Assembly: GCF_009674775.1 (NCBI RefSeq)
Contig: NZ_WKKE01000017.1
Coordinates: 62,001-126,000 of the forward strand
Reading direction: 5' to 3'
Origin: Flavobacterium sp. LC2016-23
Lineage (GTDB): Bacteria; Bacteroidota; Bacteroidia; Flavobacteriales; Flavobacteriaceae
Length of the DNA stretch: 64,000 bases
Shown: positions 9,037 through 15,997 of the stretch, piece by piece
Layout: each line of letters starts with the position of its first letter
Numbering within the stretch: position 1 is the stretch's first letter
Translations under genes and position numbers: made by a program
The notes under the pieces: model-generated
Database searches by the model: none
What the model was told of the DNA's origin: nothing
The model's input: only the letters and a program-made list of their open reading frames with translations

Positions 9037-9498
9037 TTACAATTTCATGTTAGATAATTCAGCCTCTAACTTATCAAAATTTTCCTCATTCTTGCCGACG
9101 ACATAAGGTTTTAATTTCTGGCATTCTTCTTCTGTTTCAAAAAGCATTTTAAAAACAACTTTTGTCTGATTTTCTGCAACGGTCTCAAATGTGGTAAGAA
9201 TTTGGAATAATGGTTTTGAATGTCGTTTCCAGGCAATAAGATTTGGTCTGTCTATTTTTATAAACTCACATTCGTTGGCATAATTACCAGCTTCAGGGCC
9301 ATGCATAATAAAGCTCCATCTGCCGCCTTCGCAAAAATTAAATTCATTAAAAGTGTTTGTAAAACCTTTTGGTCCCCACCAATTTTTTAAGTGTTCTGGT
9401 TCGCTCCAGGCTTTGAAAACAAGTTCCTGCGGGAAATTTAAAATTCGGATAGTTACAATTTCCGATTCTGGTGTTGTAGAAAGAATATCTGAAGTCAT
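9037..9498 (-). CDS. SRPBCC (AHSA1-type) protein
   Basis: This 153-residue protein has the START-like fold typical of Activator of Hsp90 ATPase homologue 1 proteins: an N-terminal strand TIRILNFPQELVFKAWSEPEHLKNWWGPKGFT, then GGRWSFIMHGPEAGNYANECEF and the C-terminal amphipathic helix. WWGPKGFT is the usual signature. These small bacterial proteins bind hydrophobic ligands, but their roles are mostly unknown. No signal peptide is present. It stands upstream of the exported Asp-rich gene on the same strand. Confidence 0.82.
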   Translation of the reverse strand: MTSDILSTTPESEIVTIRILNFPQELVFKAWSEPEHLKNWWGPKGFTNTFNEFNFCEGGRWSFIMHGPEAGNYANECEFIKIDRPNLIAWKRHSKPLFQILTTFETVAENQTKVVFKMLFETEEECQKLKPYVVGKNEENFDKLEAELSNMKL

Positions 9499-9568
9499 TT
9501 CTAAAAAGTTTTAAATTAAGCAAAAATGCGGCATTATAAAGTTAAGCTTTTATGATAACTTTTTAATT

Positions 9569-10036
9569 TTAAAGGGTTTCCAGATTGTCCCATTCGTATT
9601 CTATCTTGTTTAATTTTATGTAATAGGGTATTAAAAGAAGAATTTCTAATCGAATCTGGATATGACCGTCTCTAGTTGTAAAAGGAAGTATAAACATAGA
9701 AGCGATACAAATTACAACTCCGCAAACGGCATCAATTTTACCAATTAAAATGGCATTCGGTTTTTCGAACCAAAGAGAATAAGCAGCAAAACCTTTAAAT
9801 GCAGCAATGGCAATAATGAAAAGTCCTGTGCCTGTATAAGCACTATTACTTGTAAAACCGTAAAGCGATAAATCAATATTTGGTGTAAATAAATTACCTA
9901 TTAGTGAACCTGCAGCACAAATGCCCAGAAGCATAAAAATCCAGCAAAAGGTTTTAATCCACCACGGCAGAAGTTTTCTTCTTATGATTGACGGTTTTTC
10001 GAATTCTTCAAATTGGTTTTCTAATTCTTGTTCCAC
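9569..10036 (-). CDS. Small four-helix membrane protein
   Basis: This 155-residue protein has an acidic N-terminus (about 1-22) followed by four hydrophobic segments near 28-48, 66-88, 100-120 and 130-142. No family motif is recognised. The acidic leader and the ending YEWDNLETL are probably cytoplasmic. It has no clear operon partner; the DNA upstream of its start holds only an eroded outer-membrane gene tail. Confidence 0.6.
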   Translation of the reverse strand: MEQELENQFEEFEKPSIIRRKLLPWWIKTFCWIFMLLGICAAGSLIGNLFTPNIDLSLYGFTSNSAYTGTGLFIIAIAAFKGFAAYSLWFEKPNAILIGKIDAVCGVVICIASMFILPFTTRDGHIQIRLEILLLIPYYIKLNKIEYEWDNLETL

Positions 10037-10096
10037 GTTTTTTAAGGTTCTATAATTATTGATAAAATTTTAGTTTGTTTTATTAACCAGATTATT

Positions 10097-10240
10097 TTAA
10101 AGGATTTGATAAGTAACACCAAATCTGAAAATTTTTGAATAGATGTTTGTTCCGCCAATGTATCCTTCGAGGTAATTTTTTAATCCGAAAGAATAAAAAG
10201 TACTAGTTGTTTCATTATAAATCCTGGTTAAGATTAGCCG
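10097..10240 (-). pseudogene. Remnant of an outer-membrane beta-barrel protein (C-terminal tail)
   Basis: In the 301-bp stretch between the small membrane protein and the antiporter, the minus strand has 47 codons open to a TAA at 10097. They read like the last strands of an outer-membrane barrel: STFYSFGLKNYLEGYIGG, then FRFGVTYQIL at the very end, with alternating aromatic and polar residues. Upstream in the same frame a TAG at 10241-10243 breaks the frame, and no signal peptide or longer barrel is found in any frame. I take this as the surviving 3' end of a deleted or decayed gene. The rest of the gap holds no gene I can support. Confidence 0.45.
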
Positions 10241-10337
10241 GGGCTAAAGTAGCCAAAATAGGATTATATTTTAGACTGTTACTCTTCATTTTTAAATTTT
10301 ATAATAAAACTGCAATATGATGTTTGGGTTGCTGTTT

Positions 10338-11597
10338 TTATTCCTCTCCTTTGGTACTAAATTTTTTCACAATCCACGGCAACGTAAGGCCCTGTCCGAT
10401 AAGAGTGAGTAGTACAACGGCGACAGAAATAAAAATAATTGCATTTCGTTCAGGGAATGGTGTCCCGTCTTCCAGAAATTTTGGCAATCCGATAGCGATG
10501 GCTAGTGAAACAATTCCCCGCATTCCGGACCAGCTTAAGATGACACTATTATTAAAATCCAAAAGTGCATGTTCGCTCACTTTTCTTTTCCTTTTTGTGT
10601 TTTGAAATGCTTTTTGAAGGTTAATTTTCTGCAAAAATATACGGACCATCCTAATTAATAATGCTGCGATAGTGATGATTGCTGCGTAACCAATATAGGG
10701 AAGAATCATATCATTGTCTATGTCTTTAAGAATGTAACGGAAATTGAGTCCGATTAGAATAAATATTAAGCCGTTGAGCAGAAAAATAATAAGATCCCAA
10801 AGACTTCGGGATTGATTTTTTAAACTTTCGGGAAATATTTTTTTACTGAAACGGGCAATTGCAAGTCCTAAAATGACTACTGCAATTACTCCGGAAACAT
10901 GCATATATTCTGCGATAAGATAGGTTACAAAAGGCATTAACAGCATAAAGCTAATCGTTACATTTACGTTTTTGTGTACACGCGTGAGTATAAAACCCAG
11001 AATTTTAGCCATAACAAAACCTACTAAAAATCCACCTCCCAGTAAAAGCAGAAATTCGAGCGTAGCTTTCCAGAGGACAAAAGCAGATCCCATTACGGCA
11101 GCGACCGCAAAACGATAGGCAACCAATGCCGATGCATCATTAATCAGGCTTTCACCTTCAAGTATCGTTATCGTTTTATGAGCTATTTTCAGTCCTTTTG
11201 TAATGCTTATGGCAGCTACGGCATCTGTAGCAGAGAGAATTGCTCCAAGTACAAAAGCCAGCGGCCAGGTCATTCCGGGAATTATGAAATGCGCTAAAAC
11301 AGCAATTCCCAGAGCAGTAAGGAAAACTAATGAAATAGCGAGTGTACCAATTGTATTCAGGTTAGTCTTGAAATCTTTAGGAGAAATATTAAAAGAGGCA
11401 TCATATAACAGAGGCGGCAGAAATATCAGGAATATAATTTCGGGATTAATTTCGATTTCGTTCATTGTTGGAATAAATCCAATTGCTATTCCTACGATAA
11501 CAAGTAAAATAGGCTGCGGTAATTTTATGGTGTCAGCAAAAGCGGATAGCCCGATGACGATTGCCAGGATAAATATAATGATGCTGTAGTTTTCCAT
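10338..11597 (-). CDS. Na+/H+ antiporter, CPA1 family
   Basis: This 419-residue protein has about twelve hydrophobic segments and the CPA1/NhaP features: FLPPLLYDASFNI near 57-69, the ion-binding region GAILSATDAVAAISI (near 120, TDAVA with the conserved Asp), then EGESLINDASALVAYR (ND pair), and a late SWSGMRGIVSLAIAIGLP. It exchanges external protons for internal sodium (or potassium) across the inner membrane. Length is shorter than eukaryotic NHEs and normal for bacterial CPA1 proteins lacking a long C-terminal domain. It is transcribed away from dnaK. Confidence 0.9.
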   Translation of the reverse strand: MENYSIIIFILAIVIGLSAFADTIKLPQPILLVIVGIAIGFIPTMNEIEINPEIIFLIFLPPLLYDASFNISPKDFKTNLNTIGTLAISLVFLTALGIAVLAHFIIPGMTWPLAFVLGAILSATDAVAAISITKGLKIAHKTITILEGESLINDASALVAYRFAVAAVMGSAFVLWKATLEFLLLLGGGFLVGFVMAKILGFILTRVHKNVNVTISFMLLMPFVTYLIAEYMHVSGVIAVVILGLAIARFSKKIFPESLKNQSRSLWDLIIFLLNGLIFILIGLNFRYILKDIDNDMILPYIGYAAIITIAALLIRMVRIFLQKINLQKAFQNTKRKRKVSEHALLDFNNSVILSWSGMRGIVSLAIAIGLPKFLEDGTPFPERNAIIFISVAVVLLTLIGQGLTLPWIVKKFSTKGEE

Positions 11598-11714
11598 TTA
11601 TGCTGCTATTGAATTGAAGAAAGTTGCTAATGTAAGTATTTCGGGATTTAATTGAAAATATAGAAAGACATAATCTGATGAGATTCAGATAAGCTTCTTT
11701 TGAAAACGAATGTC

Positions 11715-11795
11715 TTAGCCCTGATGGGAGGGAAAATCCTTTTGTGCCGGGGTTCGGCACAAAAGATTGGAGGGACAGCAGGAAAATGCTCCTGA
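11715..11795 (+). ncRNA. Candidate structured RNA (Flavo-1-like element)
   Basis: The central part is a perfect 11-bp hairpin (CTTTTGTGCCG at 11739-11749, loop GGGTT, partner at 11755-11765). It is bracketed by AGCCCTGATGGGAGGG on the left and GGAGGGACAGCAGG...GCTCCTGA on the right. From memory, blocks like AGCCC(T/C)GAT, an internal variable hairpin, and ACAGC(A/G)GG recur in many Flavobacteriaceae intergenic regions and may be the Flavo-1 RNA. There is no open frame across it. Family name and strand are inference. Confidence 0.45.
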
Positions 11796-11827
11796 TAAAT
11801 GACACCTAAAGTACTGATATGCCACAG

Positions 11828-11892
11828 TTGTCAGGTTTTAAAAATGTCATGTTGTCAGCTGATTTTTACTATGACAACATTAAAACTGACAA
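11828..11892 (+). promoter_or_regulatory. Nested inverted repeats upstream of dnaK
   Basis: Four TTGTCA-type half sites lie in two nested pairs: TTGTCAG at 11828-11834 with CTGACAA at 11886-11892, and ATGTTGTCA at 11849-11857 with TGACAACAT at 11872-11880. Both pairs centre near 11860-11865. The layout suggests a dimeric or higher-order regulator site upstream of the dnaK promoter. Confidence 0.5.
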
Positions 11893-11912
11893 TTTACTTT
11901 GGTTTTTTATAT

Positions 11913-11927
11913 TGGCACAAAGATTGA
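11913..11927 (+). promoter_or_regulatory. Sigma-54-like promoter of dnaK
   Basis: TGGCAC at 11913-11918 and TTGA at 11924-11927 give a GG-N10-GA spacing, one base off the sigma-54 consensus GG-N10-GC. The start would fall near 11938, leaving a leader of about 40 nt before the ATG. No matching TTG/TAnnTTTG pair was found closer to the gene. Confidence 0.4.
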
Positions 11928-11977
11928 CTTATGCCACCTGAGTTAAAAATGTATATCAAAAATTAAATATATAAAAA

Positions 11978-13861
11978 ATGGGTAAAATAATCGGAATTGA
12001 CTTAGGTACGACGAACTCTTGTGTTTCTGTAATGGAAGGTAACGAAGCAGTTGTTATTCCTAACGCAGAAGGAAAAAGAACAACTCCATCTATCATCGCT
12101 TTTGTTGAAGGTGGCGAAATTAAAGTGGGTGATCCTGCAAAAAGACAAGCAGTAACGAATCCTACAAAAACGATTGCTTCTATTAAACGTTTTATGGGAC
12201 ACACTTTTGCTGAGACTACAAGCGAAGCAAAAAGAGTTTCTTATTCAGTTGTAAAAGGTGACAACAATACACCACGTGTGGATATTGACGGTCGTTTATA
12301 CACTGCACAGGAATTGTCAGCAATGACTCTTCAAAAAATGAAAAAAACTGCTGAAGACTATTTAGGTCAGACTGTAACTGAAGCAGTTATTACTGTTCCT
12401 GCTTACTTTAACGATGCACAACGTCAGGCTACTAAAGAAGCTGGAGAAATTGCAGGTCTTAAAGTAATGCGTATCATCAACGAGCCAACTGCTGCGGCAC
12501 TTGCTTACGGATTAGATAAAAAAGGAACGGATCAAAAAATTGCTGTTTACGATTTAGGTGGAGGTACTTTTGATATCTCTGTTCTTGAATTAGGAGACGG
12601 TGTATTTGAAGTATTGTCTACAAATGGTGATACTCACTTAGGTGGAGATGATTTTGACCACGAAATTATTGACTGGTTGGCTAATGAATTCTTAGCTGAA
12701 GAAGGTATTGATTTACGTTTGGATCCAATGTCATTGCAACGTTTGAAAGAAGCTGCAGAGAAAGCAAAAATTGAATTGTCATCTTCTTCAGAAACTGAAA
12801 TCAACTTGCCATACGTAACGGCTACTGCTTCAGGACCAAAACACTTAGTTAAAAAATTATCAAGAGCTAAATTTGAGCAATTGACAGATTCTTTAGTTAA
12901 ACGTTCTATGGAGCCAGTTGCTAAAGCATTAAAAGATGCAGGTTTATCTACATCTGATATTGACGAAGTAATCCTTGTTGGAGGTTCTACACGTATGCCA
13001 AGAATCGCTGACGAAGTAGAAAAATTCTTTGGTAAAAAAGCATCTAAAGGTGTTAACCCTGATGAAGTTGTTGCTATTGGAGCTGCTATTCAAGGTGGAG
13101 TTTTATCCGGAGATGTAAAAGATGTATTGTTACTTGACGTTACACCTTTATCTTTAGGTATTGAAACTATGGGTGGTGTATTGACTAAATTAATTGAGTC
13201 TAACACAACTATTCCAACTAAAAAATCACAAGTTTTCTCAACTGCTGCTGATTCTCAACCATCTGTTGAAATTCACGTATTGCAAGGTGAAAGAGCTATG
13301 GCGGTTGATAACAAAACTATCGGTCGTTTCCACTTAGACGGTATTCCACCAGCACCAAGAGGAGTTCCTCAAATCGAGGTTACTTTTGATATTGATGCTA
13401 ACGGTATCATCAAAGTTTCTGCAACTGATAAAGGAACTGGAAAATCTCACGATATCCGTATCGAAGCTTCTTCTGGTTTAACAGCTGAAGAAATCGAAAA
13501 AATGAAAAAAGATGCAGAAGCTAATGCTGATGCTGACAAAATAGCTAAAGAAAGAGCTGAGAAATTAAACGAAGCTGACAGCATGATTTTCCAAACAGAA
13601 AGTCAATTGAAAGAGTTAGGAAGCAAATTAGCTGACGACCACAAAGTTGCTGTTGAGTACGCTTTAACTGAATTGAGAATGGCTCACCAGTCTCAGGACA
13701 TTCCAGCTATTCAAACCGCTCTTGACAACATCAATGCAGCCTGGAAAACAGCTACAGAAGCGATGTATGCTCAAGGTGAACAAGGTCAACAAGCGGCTCC
13801 TCAACAAGAGCAGTCTCAAGGTGACAATGTTGAAGACGTTGAATTCGAAGAAGTAAAATAA
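11978..13861 (+). CDS. dnaK: Chaperone DnaK (Hsp70)
   Basis: This 627-residue Hsp70 contains all family signatures: [17 protein letters not shown] at 4-20, the ATPase motif [14 protein letters not shown] near 192-205, and [10 protein letters not shown] near 332-341. The substrate-binding domain follows ([14 protein letters not shown] near 385) and then the helical lid. The C-terminus is the usual Gln-rich linker ending in EEVK. It binds exposed hydrophobic peptides in the cytoplasm with DnaJ and GrpE, neither of which is adjacent here. Codon use looks highly optimised compared with neighbours. A terminator follows directly, so it is probably monocistronic. No CIRCE element is visible upstream. 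Confidence 0.98.
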   Translation: MGKIIGIDLGTTNSCVSVMEGNEAVVIPNAEGKRTTPSIIAFVEGGEIKVGDPAKRQAVTNPTKTIASIKRFMGHTFAETTSEAKRVSYSVVKGDNNTPRVDIDGRLYTAQELSAMTLQKMKKTAEDYLGQTVTEAVITVPAYFNDAQRQATKEAGEIAGLKVMRIINEPTAAALAYGLDKKGTDQKIAVYDLGGGTFDISVLELGDGVFEVLSTNGDTHLGGDDFDHEIIDWLANEFLAEEGIDLRLDPMSLQRLKEAAEKAKIELSSSSETEINLPYVTATASGPKHLVKKLSRAKFEQLTDSLVKRSMEPVAKALKDAGLSTSDIDEVILVGGSTRMPRIADEVEKFFGKKASKGVNPDEVVAIGAAIQGGVLSGDVKDVLLLDVTPLSLGIETMGGVLTKLIESNTTIPTKKSQVFSTAADSQPSVEIHVLQGERAMAVDNKTIGRFHLDGIPPAPRGVPQIEVTFDIDANGIIKVSATDKGTGKSHDIRIEASSGLTAEEIEKMKKDAEANADADKIAKERAEKLNEADSMIFQTESQLKELGSKLADDHKVAVEYALTELRMAHQSQDIPAIQTALDNINAAWKTATEAMYAQGEQGQQAAPQQEQSQGDNVEDVEFEEVK

Positions 13862-13880
13862 TTCTTCTTTAACAATAATT

Positions 13881-13912
13881 AAAAACCGGGTCAGAAATGA
13901 TCCGGTTTTTTT
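13881..13912 (+). terminator. Terminator of dnaK
   Basis: A 12-bp stem (AAAAACCGGGTC / GATCCGGTTTTT, one G-T pair) with a 6-nt loop and a T run lies 20 bases after the dnaK stop. Confidence 0.8.
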
Positions 13913-13930
13913 GTTTATGGTAACGTTAGT

Positions 13931-13963
13931 AAACCCGACAGGTTTTTAAAACCTGTCGGGTTT
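13931..13963. repeat. 33-nt palindromic REP-like repeat, copy 1
   Basis: The element has 16-nt perfect arms (AAACCCGACAGGTTTT and its complement) around a single T. It is identical to the copy at 14014-14046. It lies 3' of the RAYT transposase gene, as expected for REP units handled by such enzymes. Confidence 0.75.
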
Positions 13964-14013
13964 GTTTTGCGGTTAGATTGGGGGAGTGTTGTTTTATTTT
14001 TGGGGACGCAGTT

Positions 14014-14046
14014 AAACCCGACAGGTTTTTAAAACCTGTCGGGTTT
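14014..14046. repeat. 33-nt palindromic REP-like repeat, copy 2
   Basis: Identical to copy 1, same orientation, 83 bases apart start to start. It ends 41 bases before the transposase stop codon. Confidence 0.75.
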
Positions 14047-14087
14047 TGTTTCGAAGTCCGATTAAGTACTGTTTTTTTTAACCTTCA

Positions 14088-14690
14088 TCATAAATTTAAA
14101 AAATCTTCCAAAGAATTGAAGTTTTCCTTTTTACTATGAAAAGCTTTTAAACTTTCAATATTTTCAAATAGAGAAATTACTTTTTCACGTTTTAGTTTAG
14201 TTGGTTTTTCAGAAACACAAGTTAGGTAAGAACTCCAGGGATATTCAATTGGATGTTCGCAAAATCCGTGATTTACGGGATTATTGTGAATATATTTTAT
14301 AACGGAACGCAAATAGAAATCATTATCAATTAATTTCCTTTTAAAAGGTCTCTCGAATAAGGCTCCATGTCTGCTGTAACCTTTATTGATTGACTTAGTA
14401 TAAGCATTGAACAGATTACCAAAAGACTGATGTGGAGGAATTATTTTTTTGATTTCATCCTTCTTTTGGCTTTCTGAAATTTCCTCAGAAGTTTTAATTC
14501 TTACCAACAGATGGAAATGATTTTTTAATAAACACCAAGCCAGTGTTTCTGCAATTGGATCAATATGTTTACTATAGAGCATTAAAAAATACTCATGATT
14601 TCTATTTTCTTTAAAAATATTTTCACTGTTGATTCCGCGATTATAGATGTGATAATAGTTGCCAAATTCAAGATTTTCAATTTTTTGCAT
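14088..14690 (-). mobile_element. REP-associated tyrosine transposase (RAYT, Y1 family)
   Basis: This 200-residue protein has the Y1/IS200-like HUH fold signature: YYHIYNRGI near 12-20, the HUH motif NHFHLLV with His58 and His60, the Tyr-bearing helix AYTKSINKGYSRHG (Tyr97 is the likely nucleophile), and FKRKLIDNDFYLRSVIKYIHNNPV near 116-140. These features are typical of RAYTs, which nick single-stranded DNA at REP palindromes and are usually single-copy and vertically kept. No IS ends flank it. Two identical palindromes lie just 3' of the gene, making a small REPtron-like unit. The coding sequence is intact. Confidence 0.85.
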
Positions 14691-14802
14691 ATAGATATTT
14701 TAGAAAGGAGGCGGGTTTTCAAAACTAATCAGATTCAATTGTAAAAGTAATAAAAAGATTACAAAATAAAAATACGAATCATAAAACCTTTTTCCATCAA
14801 AC

Positions 14803-14814
14803 TGACAATTGTCA
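14803..14814. promoter_or_regulatory. TGACAATTGTCA palindrome upstream of the CorA gene
   Basis: A perfect 12-bp palindrome ends 20 bases upstream of the -33 element of the CorA promoter. Its half site TTGTCA is the same as the repeated half site upstream of dnaK. It is probably an operator; the regulator is unknown. Confidence 0.45.
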
Positions 14815-14834
14815 TTTCCTTTTCAAATTCTTTT

Positions 14835-14862
14835 TTGTAATATTACTAGGTAAATATTTTTG
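14835..14862 (+). promoter_or_regulatory. Bacteroidetes-type promoter abutting the CorA start
   Basis: TTG at 14835-14837, a 17-nt spacer and TATTTTTG at 14855-14862 match TTG/TAnnTTTG exactly. The -7 box ends one base before the ATG, so transcription should start at or just inside the first codons. Confidence 0.5.
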
Positions 14863-14863
14863 A

Positions 14864-15934
14864 ATGAGAAAGATTAAATATAAGAAGGGCCGCAAGCTGC
14901 AACACATTACATTAGAGTATACAGGAACCCATAAAGAACATGCAACAGAGATGCAGCTCTTTGTGTACGATGATGCAGATGTTGTTGAATATGAGAAGTT
15001 TACTGTAGCAGCGTTAAATTCCTGTTTTGATTATACAAAGAATAACTGGCTCAACGTTCATGGCTTAAATGATATTGGTCTGCTTAAAACTATTGGGGAA
15101 CATTTCAAACTGAATGATTTTTTACTGGCAGATATTTTAAATACGACCAAAAGAACGAAACTGGAAGAACAGCAGGATGTTTTATTCTTTAATATAAAAT
15201 CGTTGCTGCCTTCTGAATATTCGGATAACATTAGTGTTGAGCAGCTTAGTTTTATTCTGAAGGATGGAGTTCTTATTTCATTTCAGGAAAAACGAAGCGA
15301 TTTCTTTACCCACATACGAGAGCGAATTCGTACGCATGCGGGAATTGTACGAACGAAAAAAGTAGATTATCTGCTTTACTTATTGTTGGATGCCGTAATC
15401 GAAAATTTTTACATTACGATAGAAGATGAAGAAGGTAAAATTGAAGAACTCATTAATTTAACCAAGAAAGGAGCTGATCCGGTAATCTTGGAAAAGATTG
15501 AAAATCATAGGGATAATTTTAATTTTTTAAAACGTTCTATCATTCCGCTTCGCGATTCGTTGTATTATTTAAAGACAATTAAAGACGATGATACGAGTAC
15601 TTTAATCCAAAAAGACACCTTTAACTTTTTTATCAGATTACATCAGAAAAGCTTAGAACTTCTGGAGCAGATTGAGTCCGATATGAGTTCATTGGAAAGC
15701 GCTTCCAATTTCTATTTTTCGGAACAAAGCCGTAAAATGAATGAAATCATGAAAACCCTGACGATTATTTCGGCCATCTTTATTCCCTTAACTTTTATTG
15801 TTGGAGTCTATGGGATGAATTTTGAAAATATGCCGGAACTTCGATATAAATATGGTTATCACAGCGTTATGATTGCCATGTTTTTTTTGGTTATCGCATT
15901 AATAATTTATTTCAAAAAAAGACGTTGGTTTTAA
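14864..15934 (+). CDS. corA: CorA family magnesium/cobalt channel
   Basis: This 356-residue protein has the CorA layout: a long soluble cytoplasmic N-terminal domain with helices (about 1-290), then two transmembrane helices separated by the YGMNF signature (Gly317-Met318-Asn319) and a short periplasmic loop with MPEL. It ends in a basic tail KKRRWF. CorA pentamers conduct Mg2+ into the cell and can carry Co2+ or Ni2+. The basic N-terminus MRKIKYKKGRK is, as I remember, common to flavobacterial homologues and supports the ATG at 14864, although a promoter lies right against it. The next in-frame ATG is at 14951. Confidence 0.93.
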   Translation: MRKIKYKKGRKLQHITLEYTGTHKEHATEMQLFVYDDADVVEYEKFTVAALNSCFDYTKNNWLNVHGLNDIGLLKTIGEHFKLNDFLLADILNTTKRTKLEEQQDVLFFNIKSLLPSEYSDNISVEQLSFILKDGVLISFQEKRSDFFTHIRERIRTHAGIVRTKKVDYLLYLLLDAVIENFYITIEDEEGKIEELINLTKKGADPVILEKIENHRDNFNFLKRSIIPLRDSLYYLKTIKDDDTSTLIQKDTFNFFIRLHQKSLELLEQIESDMSSLESASNFYFSEQSRKMNEIMKTLTIISAIFIPLTFIVGVYGMNFENMPELRYKYGYHSVMIAMFFLVIALIIYFKKRRWF

Positions 15935-15997
15935 CGTCAGTTTATCTATAAAAAAATAGTAATTGTACGACATTTGTTTCGTTTCAAAATATAAATT

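Noticed and set aside
10215..10289. Minus-strand 24-codon ORF starting MKSNSLKY
   Set aside because: Too short, no hydrophobic leader or recognisable motif, and inside a decayed gene region; likely a chance frame.
15950..15997. Promoter of pta at GACATTTG
   Set aside because: Seven of eight bases match and no -33 element lies at the right distance.
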